DNA from: Marisimplicoccus sp965655775
GTDB lineage: Bacteria > Bacteroidota > Bacteroidia > Flavobacteriales > Flavobacteriaceae
DNA length: 64,000 nt
Reading direction: 5' to 3'
Assembly: GCA_965655775.1 (NCBI GenBank)
Contig: CBFHHV010000005.1
Coordinates: forward strand, 1 to 64,000
Below the pieces are notes generated by a model. The model did not search any database, was not told the DNA's origin, and worked only from the letters and a program-made list of their open reading frames with translations. A program made the translations under genes and the position numbers. This document shows, piece by piece, positions 7,807-15,081 of the stretch; the first letter of the stretch is position 1; each line of letters begins with the position of its first letter.

Positions 7807-9957
7807 ATGTCAAAAAAAAAGAAGGACTTAAAAGGATTAGAAAGAAAGATAAAGTCATTTATTGGAAACAAACCGAACAAGGAGTTTAACTATAAACAAA
7901 TTGCTTTTTCTCTCGGTGTAAACGACACAAAGGGAAGAAATGACATAATTAAAACATTAAACAAACTCTTAAAAAACGGGCAAATTATAAAGGCTAATAA
8001 AGGAAAATTTGTAGCCCCAGGAATTCAACCAAACACATCAGAAGGGGTTTTAGAAATTACAAGCACAGGGAGAGGATATGTAGTGTGTGAAGAATTAGAT
8101 GCGGATGTATTAGTAGAGCAAAGAAACCTAAACAGAGGTCTTCATGGAGATGTTGTTTCTGTTGCTGTTGGAGAAAGAAAAAACAAAAACAAATACGAAG
8201 GAAAAGTTATAGATATAATAGAAAGAAAAAAAGAAGTCTTTGTTGGGGTTTTTGAAAAAAACAAAGATTACGCATTTGTCAACACAAGAAACGCTAGAAT
8301 GTATACTGATTTTTTTATAGATAAAGATGAAATGAAGGGATATAAGGAGGGAGAAAAAGTGGCTGTTGAAATAAAATCATGGGATTCACCAAAAAATTCA
8401 CCAGAAGGAAAAATAATAAAAAGCTTTGGGTTTGGAGATGACTCTTTAGATGCTTATTCAATACTATATGAATACGGTTTGTCTACAGAGTTTGAGGAAA
8501 AAGTAGAAAAGGAGGCGGAAAAAATATCAGCAGTAATAACAAATGAAGAGGTTAAAAAGAGAAGGGACATGCGGGGAGACCTAACCTTCACAATAGACCC
8601 ATTCGACGCTAAAGATTTTGATGATGCAATATCATTCAAAAAAATAGAAGAAAACAAATATGAAGTGGGTGTTCACATAGCAGATGTTTCGCACTATGTA
8701 AGGCCAGGATCAAATATTGATGATGAGGCTCAAAACAGAGCAACATCTGTTTATTTGGTAGACAGGGTAATACCTATGTTGCCCGAAACACTTTCTAACA
8801 ACCTGTGCTCTTTAAGACCGAACGAGGAAAAACTTACATTTTCAGTGGTGTTCGTAATGAATAAAAACGGTGATATTAAAGAAGAGTGGTTTGGAAAAAC
8901 AATTACAGAATCAGACGTAAGACTCTCATACGAAGAAGCTCAACACATTATCGAAACAGGTGAAGTAAAGATCCCAAAAGAACACACAATATTAAAAAAA
9001 GAAAAAAATGTAACACAAAAAACAGCAGAGGCTATAATAACGCTTAACAGTATAGCAAAAACTGTAAGAAAAAAAAGAATAAATAACGGCGCAATAATTT
9101 TTGACAAGACAGAAATTAAATTTAAGCTAGACAAGAAAAACCAACCAGAAAAAATATTATTCAAAACAACAAAAAGCTCAAACAAATTAATTGAAGAGTT
9201 TATGCTGCTGGCAAACAAAAAGGTAGCGGAAAAAATGAGAAAAAGCAAAGAGAGGTTTGTTTATAGGGTTCACGATCAGCCAGACCAGGAAAAGCTAAAA
9301 AACTTGCAGACCGTGGTGAAAAGACTTGGCTATAACCTAAAGTTGTCAACAAAAGAGCTTAACGATTCGCTTAACAGTCTTTTAAAAAATGCATTTGGTA
9401 AAAACGAACAAAACCTAATAGACACACTCATGATTAGAAGCATGAGTAAGGCTGAATACACCACAAAGAACATAGGCCACTATGGGTTGTCTTTTGAGAA
9501 CTACACACACTTTACTTCACCAATCAGAAGATACCCCGACGTAATGGTTCACAGGTTAATTCAGGCAGAAATTGAAGGAGAAAAATTAAAAACAGAGGAA
9601 ACGGAAAGCTTGTGTAAGCACTCAACACACATGGAGATACTGGCAACAAAAGCAGAAAGAGACTCTATAAAGCTCATGCAAATAAAGTTTATGAAAGATA
9701 AAGAAGGAAAGACATTTGATGCGGTTATTTCAGGGGTAATAGCAAGAGGGGTTTTTGTTGAGGTTGTTGAAAACAAATGTGAAGGGCTTGTAAAAGCAAA
9801 AGATTTACCAGGGGATTTTTTTGTACACGATCAAAAAAACCACAGGTTTGTTGGAGAAAGAACAGGAAAGAAATTTCAATTAGGAGACAAAACCAGGGTC
9901 ATGCTAATTAAAGCAGATCAAATAAAGAAAAGGCTTGATTTTCAAGTCCTTACTTGA
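7807..9957 (+). CDS. rnr: Ribonuclease R
   Basis: RNase R is a processive 3'-5' exoribonuclease that degrades structured RNA. The 716 residues show an N-terminal helix-turn-helix-like part (about 1-70), cold-shock OB domains (about 75-230), the RNB catalytic core with the metal-binding aspartates in IDPFDAKDFDDAIS (about 261-275), NLCSLRPNEEKLTFS, HFTSPIRRYPDVMVHRLI (about 570-590), and a C-terminal S1 domain (about 635-716). It lacks the long basic tail of E. coli RNase R. Third codon positions are A-rich, in contrast to lepA on the same strand 3 kb to the left. The stop codon overlaps the last base of tRNA-Cys on the other strand. Confidence 0.96.
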   Translation: MSKKKKDLKGLERKIKSFIGNKPNKEFNYKQIAFSLGVNDTKGRNDIIKTLNKLLKNGQIIKANKGKFVAPGIQPNTSEGVLEITSTGRGYVVCEELDADVLVEQRNLNRGLHGDVVSVAVGERKNKNKYEGKVIDIIERKKEVFVGVFEKNKDYAFVNTRNARMYTDFFIDKDEMKGYKEGEKVAVEIKSWDSPKNSPEGKIIKSFGFGDDSLDAYSILYEYGLSTEFEEKVEKEAEKISAVITNEEVKKRRDMRGDLTFTIDPFDAKDFDDAISFKKIEENKYEVGVHIADVSHYVRPGSNIDDEAQNRATSVYLVDRVIPMLPETLSNNLCSLRPNEEKLTFSVVFVMNKNGDIKEEWFGKTITESDVRLSYEEAQHIIETGEVKIPKEHTILKKEKNVTQKTAEAIITLNSIAKTVRKKRINNGAIIFDKTEIKFKLDKKNQPEKILFKTTKSSNKLIEEFMLLANKKVAEKMRKSKERFVYRVHDQPDQEKLKNLQTVVKRLGYNLKLSTKELNDSLNSLLKNAFGKNEQNLIDTLMIRSMSKAEYTTKNIGHYGLSFENYTHFTSPIRRYPDVMVHRLIQAEIEGEKLKTEETESLCKHSTHMEILATKAERDSIKLMQIKFMKDKEGKTFDAVISGVIARGVFVEVVENKCEGLVKAKDLPGDFFVHDQKNHRFVGERTGKKFQLGDKTRVMLIKADQIKKRLDFQVLT

Positions 9958-10027
9958 GGCATCGAGCGGATTCGAACCGCTGTAAAAGCTTTTGCAGAGC
10001 TCCGCCTAGCCACTCGGCCACAATGCC
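9957..10027 (-). tRNA. tRNA-Cys (GCA)
   Basis: On the minus strand the acceptor arm GGCATTG pairs with CGATGCC (one G-T pair), the anticodon stem GAGCT/AGCTT closes the loop CTGCAAA with anticodon GCA, and the T arm reads CGGTTCGAATCCG. The discriminator is U, the known identity base of cysteine tRNAs. CCA is not encoded. The discriminator position coincides with the last base of the convergent rnr stop codon, so there is no spacer between the two genes. Confidence 0.95.
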
Positions 10028-10052
10028 ATAGGGTGCAAAAATAAAAAAAAGA

Positions 10053-10403
10053 TTAAACTTTCTTTCTTAATTCAACAGAATCAACATTACCACCAATAGG
10101 AGGGGAGAGTTTTTTAACACTAACATCCACAACAGTTATGTTACTACTAATTCCTTTTATTGACACAATCATTCTATCCATTAAAGATTCGAGTAATTTT
10201 GAAGGCTTGTCCATTTCGGTTTTAATAGCACTATAAATATCAACATAATCCACAGTACTATTAAGATCATCTCTTTTTTCGGCCACATCAGTGTTTGTCT
10301 CCACCATAACATTTACTAAATACTCAGCACCAATAACACTCTCTTCATGAAGACAACCATGAAAAGAATAAAACCACGCATTATTTACATATATTTTTGA
10401 CAA
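10053..10403 (-). CDS. folB: Dihydroneopterin aldolase
   Basis: FolB makes 6-hydroxymethyl-dihydropterin from dihydroneopterin in folate synthesis. The core is IYVNNAWFYSFHGCLHEE, the TVDYVDIYSAIK segment with the pterin-binding Val-Asp-Tyr, the LLESLMDRMIVSI helix (Glu contacts pterin) and KKLSPPIGGNVDSV at the end, including the Lys of the active site. The open frame continues upstream to 10499, but those residues overlap glnS and do not resemble FolB. TTG at 10403 gives a normal 116-residue protein starting M-SKIYVNN and lies nine bases past a -7 box. Confidence 0.88.
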   Translation of the reverse strand: MSKIYVNNAWFYSFHGCLHEESVIGAEYLVNVMVETNTDVAEKRDDLNSTVDYVDIYSAIKTEMDKPSKLLESLMDRMIVSIKGISSNITVVDVSVKKLSPPIGGNVDSVELRKKV

Positions 10404-10411
10404 AATCTTAT

Positions 10412-10419
10412 CAAAGATA
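10412..10419 (-). promoter_or_regulatory. -7 promoter box of folB
   Basis: TATCTTTG on the minus strand ends nine bases before the proposed TTG start of folB. It supports the short form of the protein, because the longer frame would start upstream of its own promoter. Confidence 0.6.
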
Positions 10420-10453
10420 TAAAAGCAAAGACATTTTCTATCTACCTTTTCAA

Positions 10454-10461
10454 TATCTTTG
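10454..10461 (+). promoter_or_regulatory. -7 promoter box of glnS
   Basis: TATCTTTG ends six bases before the GTG start of glnS, so the message is probably leaderless. It is the mirror partner of the folB box about 35 bases away. Confidence 0.6.
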
Positions 10462-10466
10462 GCATT

Positions 10467-12119
10467 GTGAAGAAAAAAGGCCCAAACTTTATTGAGCAAA
10501 TAATAGAAGGTGATATAGCCAGGGGGTTTGATAAGAAAAACCTAAGGTTTAGGTTCCCTCCAGAGCCAAACGGCTACTTGCACATTGGCCACCTAAAAGC
10601 AATATGTTTAAATTTTAATTTAGGTGAAAAATATGACTCACCAGTAAACTTAAGGTTTGATGACACAAACCCTGAAAAAGAGGCAAAAGAATATGTTGAT
10701 GCAATAAAACAAGACATTAAATGGCTTGGTTTTGATTGGGATAAAGAATGTTATGCCTCGGATTACTTCGATCAACTTTATGAGTGGGCAATAAGCTTAA
10801 TTGAAAAAAACAAAGCATACATAGATTCTCAAACCTCTGAACAGATAGCTTCACAAAAAGGAACACCTACTCAACCAGGAGAAAACAGCCCTTTTAGACA
10901 CAGGCCAAAAAAGGAAAGCTTGTCTATTTTTGAGGGAATGTATAGGGGTGAGTATGAACAGGGTGAGCATGTTTTAAGAGCAAAGATTGACATGGCTTCC
11001 TCAAACATGTTAATGCGAGACCCTGTTGTTTACAGAGTGATGAAGGCAAGTCACCACAGAACTGGAGATAACTGGAACATCTACCCAATGTATGACTGGA
11101 CACATGGAGAGTCAGACTATATAGAGCAAGTTTCACACTCACTTTGTACACTTGAGTTTGAGCCTCATAGAGAATTGTACGACTGGTTTTTAGATGCAAT
11201 TAGTCCACTAAAAGGAATTAGACCAAAACAAAGAGAGTTTTCTAGGCTTAACCTTTCTTTTACTATTACAAGCAAAAGGAAGCTTGCACATCTAGTTGAT
11301 AACAAAATGGTTTCAGGTTGGGATGATCCAAGAATGCCCACAATTTCTGGCCTTAGAAAAAGAGGTTATACCCCACAGTCCCTTAAAAACTTTGCACAAA
11401 CAGTCGGTGTTTCAAAAAGGGAAAACATTATTGACGTCTCTCTTCTTGAGTTTTTTGTTAGGTCACATTTAAATGAAGTTGCTCCAAGAGCAATGGCGGT
11501 TATAAACCCTTTAAAAATTAAAATTATAAATTACGATAAGCATGAGGGAGAGAAGATAAACTTTGAAATTAACCCGCAAAAGGAAGAAGTAGGAAAGAGA
11601 GAGATAGCGTTTACAGATGAGGTGTTTATTGAAAAAGAAGATTTTCAGGAAAACCCAAAGGGAGGATTTTTTAGATTGTCGCCTGGAGAAGAAGTAAGGT
11701 TAAAAAATGCATACATAATAAAAGCAGTTGATGTTGTTAAAGATCAAGAAGGAAATATATTAGAAGTTTTGTGTGAGTATGACCAAAAAAGCAAAAGCGG
11801 GTCAAACACTCCAGAAAGCAACAGAAAAGTTAAGGGCACAATTCATTGGGTTTCTGCAAAAGAGGCTGTCAGCGCAAAAATAAACATATATGATAGGCTT
11901 TTTAAAGTTGAGGAACCGGGAAAAAAATCAACAATTGAAAACGAAATCAATGAAAACTCATTGATAACAAAAGAAGCATTAGTTGAGCCATATTTATTAG
12001 AAGCAAAGGAAGGCCAGCAATTCCAATTTCAAAGGTTGGGTTATTTTGTTAAAACAGACAATAAAAAAACCCTAGAGTTTAATAAAACTGTAGGGCTAAG
12101 AGATGGTTGGAAAAAGTAA
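10467..12119 (+). CDS. glnS: Glutaminyl-tRNA synthetase
   Basis: This is a class I synthetase that charges tRNA-Gln directly. RFPPEPNGYLHIGHLKAI carries the HIGH motif near residue 35; LRFDDTNPEKE is the amino-acid/ATP pocket, YDWTHGESDYIE is GlnRS-like and distinguishes it from GltX, and the second signature is FTITSKRKLAHLV (KMSKS variant). The C-terminal half (about 345-550) is the double beta-barrel anticodon-binding region. The length of 550 is close to the E. coli enzyme. GTG at 10467 gives the start M-KKKGPNFIEQII. A bacterium with glnS plus a discriminating gltX would not need GatCAB for tRNA-Gln. Confidence 0.96.
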   Translation: MKKKGPNFIEQIIEGDIARGFDKKNLRFRFPPEPNGYLHIGHLKAICLNFNLGEKYDSPVNLRFDDTNPEKEAKEYVDAIKQDIKWLGFDWDKECYASDYFDQLYEWAISLIEKNKAYIDSQTSEQIASQKGTPTQPGENSPFRHRPKKESLSIFEGMYRGEYEQGEHVLRAKIDMASSNMLMRDPVVYRVMKASHHRTGDNWNIYPMYDWTHGESDYIEQVSHSLCTLEFEPHRELYDWFLDAISPLKGIRPKQREFSRLNLSFTITSKRKLAHLVDNKMVSGWDDPRMPTISGLRKRGYTPQSLKNFAQTVGVSKRENIIDVSLLEFFVRSHLNEVAPRAMAVINPLKIKIINYDKHEGEKINFEINPQKEEVGKREIAFTDEVFIEKEDFQENPKGGFFRLSPGEEVRLKNAYIIKAVDVVKDQEGNILEVLCEYDQKSKSGSNTPESNRKVKGTIHWVSAKEAVSAKINIYDRLFKVEEPGKKSTIENEINENSLITKEALVEPYLLEAKEGQQFQFQRLGYFVKTDNKKTLEFNKTVGLRDGWKK

Positions 12120-12122
12120 CCT

Positions 12123-13124
12123 TTATTCACTTTCAGATTCACCAAACTCTGGCGTTTCAGGTTCTTCAAGCCTTTTGGTTTCTGTTTTTGTCGGCCCAGT
12201 TTCTGAGCTTCTTTGATTTTCTTTTTGCATCGCCTCTCCAATTTTACTACTTGCTGTAAATGCAGCAACCATGTCGTTTAACATAGTGCTTCCAGCCTGA
12301 GGAGAATTTGGAAGAAGTATCAAGTTTGAGTTAGTTTCACCACCAATTGACTGTAATGTGTCATAGTGTTGAGTAACAACAATAAGCGCAGAAGCTTCTT
12401 GTGAATTAATACCCACAGAACCGAGCGTTCCAACAGAGTCTTCAATACCTTTTGCAATCTCTCTTCTTTGATCGGCTATACCCTGCCCTTGAAGTCTTTT
12501 ACTTTCAGCCTCAGCCTTTGCTTTTTCAACAATTAAAATTCTTGCAGCGTCTCCCTCATATTGCGCAGCTGTCTTTTCTCTGTCTGCAGCATTAATTCTA
12601 TTCATTGCCCTTTTTACTTCTGCATCTGGTTCAATATCTGTTACAAGGGCTTTAACAATAAAATATCCATACTCTTCCATTGCATCCCCAAGAGATTGTT
12701 TTACCGCAACAGCAATATCATCTTGTTTAGAAAAAACATCATCTAGTTTCATTTTAGGCACCTGAGAACGAATAAGGTCAAAAACATATGATGTTATTTG
12801 ATCTTGTGGAAAATCTAGTTTATAGAATGCATCAAAAACTTTTGACTCAACAACTCTGTATTGTACGGAAACTTTAAGTTTTACAAAAACATCATCACTG
12901 GTTTTTGTCTCTACAACTACGTCAAGTTGTAGAACTTTTAAGCTTAATTTCCCAGCGATTCTGTCAACCAAAGGAATCTTAACTTGAAAACCAGGGCCTC
13001 TAACGGATTGAAATTTACCAAACCTTTCAACAATCGCAGCCGACTGCTGTTTGACGATAAATACCGTAGAGATAATGATAAAAAAAACTAATAATATAAT
13101 TAAGGGTGTTGTAAATAGGCTCAT
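12123..13124 (-). CDS. SPFH/stomatin-prohibitin family membrane protein
   Basis: This protein of 333 residues has one N-terminal membrane helix (about 5-25) and an SPFH (band 7) domain (about 28-190) with ERFGKFQSVRGPGFQVKIPL, FVKLKVSVQYRV and RSQVPKMKLDDVFSKQDDI. A coiled coil follows, with the family's Ala/Glu-rich region (KAKAEAESKRLQGQGIADQRR), then a Thr/Glu-rich tail. Relatives (QmcA, stomatin, FloT) form ring oligomers in membrane microdomains and can regulate FtsH-type proteases. The precise role is not evident. It starts four bases after the gltX stop, so it is transcribed with gltX. Confidence 0.88.
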   Translation of the reverse strand: MSLFTTPLIILLVFFIIISTVFIVKQQSAAIVERFGKFQSVRGPGFQVKIPLVDRIAGKLSLKVLQLDVVVETKTSDDVFVKLKVSVQYRVVESKVFDAFYKLDFPQDQITSYVFDLIRSQVPKMKLDDVFSKQDDIAVAVKQSLGDAMEEYGYFIVKALVTDIEPDAEVKRAMNRINAADREKTAAQYEGDAARILIVEKAKAEAESKRLQGQGIADQRREIAKGIEDSVGTLGSVGINSQEASALIVVTQHYDTLQSIGGETNSNLILLPNSPQAGSTMLNDMVAAFTASSKIGEAMQKENQRSSETGPTKTETKRLEEPETPEFGESESE

Positions 13125-13127
13125 GTT

Positions 13128-14576
13128 TTAAATTTTATTTATTAAACTTTCAATTCTATGGAGTGTTTCTTCAGGACCAATAATATCTATAATTTTAAAT
13201 AAATCCGGACCTGACAAACCCCCAACTATACAAAGACGTAAAGTCTTCATAATATTTCCAAAAGAAATTTGGTTTTCAGACCCAAAAGTCATCAAGCTTT
13301 CTTTTAACAACAAGGGCTCTGAAATTAACTCCTCTTTTAATTTACAAAAATTTAGAATATTATATATATTGTTTCTTGTAATTTTCTCTATTGCCTCTTG
13401 GTCGTAACCGTTTGGTTGGCTAACAAAAACAAACACCTCCTTTTCAACATCAAACAAAGTATTAAGTCTTTCTTTAATCAAATCAACAATTTGTTCACAG
13501 ATATCATTGCTGTACTTTTTTTCTAGTAAAAGATTGGCCTGCTCACTTAAAGAGAGAATTTTTTTTGATGAAAAATCTCGAAGGTGAAGATGATTAATCC
13601 ATACAGCTTTTTTAATGTCAAATCGTGCACCTGATTTGTTTATGTCTTTGCTTTCAAAATTATTGACAAGCTCATCAAGAGAATACTTTTCGTTCTCGTT
13701 TTTTCCTTTCCACCCTAATAAAGCTAGATAGTTTAATACTCCCTCAGGGGTATATCCTGACTCTTTAAAACCTTTAGACTCTTCCCACTGAACTGCAAAA
13801 ACAGGGTGGCCCTGTTCTTCAGCATCTCTTTTCGACAGTTTACCTTGACCTGTGCTTTTTAAAATTAGTGGAAGGTGATAAAATTTAGGAGGAGACCACC
13901 CAAAATGATTATATAGAGTTAAATGTGAAGGAAGCGAAGACAACCACTCCTCACCACGAACAACAGAGGTGATTTTCATATCATGATCATCTACAACATT
14001 AGCAAAATGATATGTTGGCATACCATCAGATTTCATAATTACTTTGTCTTCTATCTCATTTGAATTAAAACTTACAGACCCTCTAATCTCGTCATTTACA
14101 GTGATTGTTTTTTTTTCAGGAATAACCATTCTTATAACATAACCCCCTTTACCAATCCTGCTCTTAACCTCCTCTTCTGAAACCGTAAAAGAGTTGTCCA
14201 TGCTCTTTCTTGTCTCATAATTATATTTAAACTCACCGTTTGACTCCTTTCTTGCATCTTCAAGCTCAGCAGAAGAATCAAAGGCATAATAAGCCAAACC
14301 CTTCTTTAAAAGCTCTTCAGCACGTTTTTTATATAAACTTTTTCTGCCGCTTTGTTTTATTGGCCCCTCATCAAACTTTAAACCAAGCCATTTTAAAGAA
14401 TCTTTTATATGTTCTTCGGCACCTACAACAGTTCTTTTGGAGTCGGTGTCTTCAATTCTAAGAATAAAGTCGCCACCATTTTTTTTAGCAATTAAATAAT
14501 TAAAAAGAGCTGTTCTCACTCCTCCAATATGAAGAGGTCCTGTTGGACTAGGTGCAAATCTGGCTCTTTCCCTCAT
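13128..14576 (-). CDS. gltX: Glutamyl-tRNA synthetase
   Basis: This class I synthetase has RFAPSPTGPLHIGGVRTALF (HIGH motif) at the N-terminus, RIEDTDSKR, the GEEWLSSLPSHLTLY region and GQGKLSKRDAE (KMSKS motif). The C-terminal helical bundle (about 320-482) is the anticodon-binding cage. It attaches glutamate to tRNA-Glu. The start is fixed by a -7 box ending five bases before the ATG, which implies a leaderless message. The gene is divergent from ybeY and is followed by the SPFH gene on the same strand. The protein is slightly shorter than most (482 residues). Confidence 0.96.
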   Translation of the reverse strand: MRERARFAPSPTGPLHIGGVRTALFNYLIAKKNGGDFILRIEDTDSKRTVVGAEEHIKDSLKWLGLKFDEGPIKQSGRKSLYKKRAEELLKKGLAYYAFDSSAELEDARKESNGEFKYNYETRKSMDNSFTVSEEEVKSRIGKGGYVIRMVIPEKKTITVNDEIRGSVSFNSNEIEDKVIMKSDGMPTYHFANVVDDHDMKITSVVRGEEWLSSLPSHLTLYNHFGWSPPKFYHLPLILKSTGQGKLSKRDAEEQGHPVFAVQWEESKGFKESGYTPEGVLNYLALLGWKGKNENEKYSLDELVNNFESKDINKSGARFDIKKAVWINHLHLRDFSSKKILSLSEQANLLLEKKYSNDICEQIVDLIKERLNTLFDVEKEVFVFVSQPNGYDQEAIEKITRNNIYNILNFCKLKEELISEPLLLKESLMTFGSENQISFGNIMKTLRLCIVGGLSGPDLFKIIDIIGPEETLHRIESLINKI

Positions 14577-14580
14577 TCTT

Positions 14581-14588
14581 CAAATATA
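14581..14588 (-). promoter_or_regulatory. -7 promoter box of gltX
   Basis: TATATTTG on the minus strand ends five bases before the gltX ATG. A ybeY promoter lies about 50 bases away in the opposite direction. Confidence 0.55.
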
Positions 14589-14606
14589 ACACCATATTAT
14601 TCGTTA

Positions 14607-14639
14607 TTGAAATTATCCTTAATAATTGATTTATATTTG
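14607..14639 (+). promoter_or_regulatory. Promoter of ybeY-mnmG
   Basis: TTG at 14607-14609 and TATATTTG at 14632-14639 are separated by 22 bases, within the known -33/-7 spacing in Bacteroidota. The ybeY ATG is eight bases past the -7 box. Confidence 0.6.
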
Positions 14640-14646
14640 TTGAAAT

Positions 14647-15081
14647 ATGCAAAAGATTAAGTTTATTGGATATTCAAACACCCTATTTCAAAATAAGATT
14701 TTAGAGGAAACTATTTTTTATTTTGCTAACAAAAGCGGATTCAAAATAGAAAAATTGGAATATAATTTTGTGGATTTAAATGCTATGAGATCTTTAAATG
14801 TAGACTTTCTTAGTCATGACAATCATACTGATATTGTCACATTCGATTATTCTGAAGAAAAAAATCTTATTGCGGAAGTCTATATCTCTCTATCAATGAT
14901 GAGAGAAAATGCCAAAAAATACAAACAAAGTATTGATAATGAGTGTGTTAGGTTAATCTCCCATGGTCTTTTCCACTGTCTTGGATATAAAGACAAGACT
15001 TCTGGTGAAAAGGCTGTTATGAGAAAAAAGGAAGAAGAGTTTATATTTGCTGTTTCACGTGAAACCAATCAAAATGTTTGA
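14647..15081 (+). CDS. ybeY: Endoribonuclease YbeY
   Basis: YbeY is a small metalloprotein acting in 16S rRNA 3'-end maturation and ribosome quality control. The 144 residues contain DIVTFDYSEE, the family motif before the metal site, and RLISHGLFHCLGYKDKTSGE. The two first histidines of H-G-x-x-H are present, but the third ligand position (His in E. coli HGVLHLLGYDH) is Asp here. MRKKEEEF is the conserved C-terminal helix. The end of the gene contains a 14-base perfect palindrome resembling parS, encoding V-S-R-E-T. The stop overlaps the mnmG start by eight bases, indicating coupling. Confidence 0.93.
   Translation: MQKIKFIGYSNTLFQNKILEETIFYFANKSGFKIEKLEYNFVDLNAMRSLNVDFLSHDNHTDIVTFDYSEEKNLIAEVYISLSMMRENAKKYKQSIDNECVRLISHGLFHCLGYKDKTSGEKAVMRKKEEEFIFAVSRETNQNV
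15051..15066. promoter_or_regulatory. parS-like site 1
   Basis: TGTTTCACGTGAAACC contains the perfect palindrome GTTTCACGTGAAAC and matches the ParB-binding consensus TGTTCCACGTGAAACA at 14 of 16 positions. It lies inside the 3' end of ybeY just before the mnmG start. A second copy follows mnmG. ParB sites normally cluster around the replication origin. Confidence 0.65.

Noticed and set aside
10404..10499. Upstream 32-residue extension of folB
   Set aside because: It overlaps the glnS promoter and start, has no FolB similarity and lies upstream of a good -7 box for the shorter gene.
10924..11199. Minus-strand open frame inside glnS
   Set aside because: Its sequence is the complement of a well-conserved synthetase; codon pattern does not fit coding.
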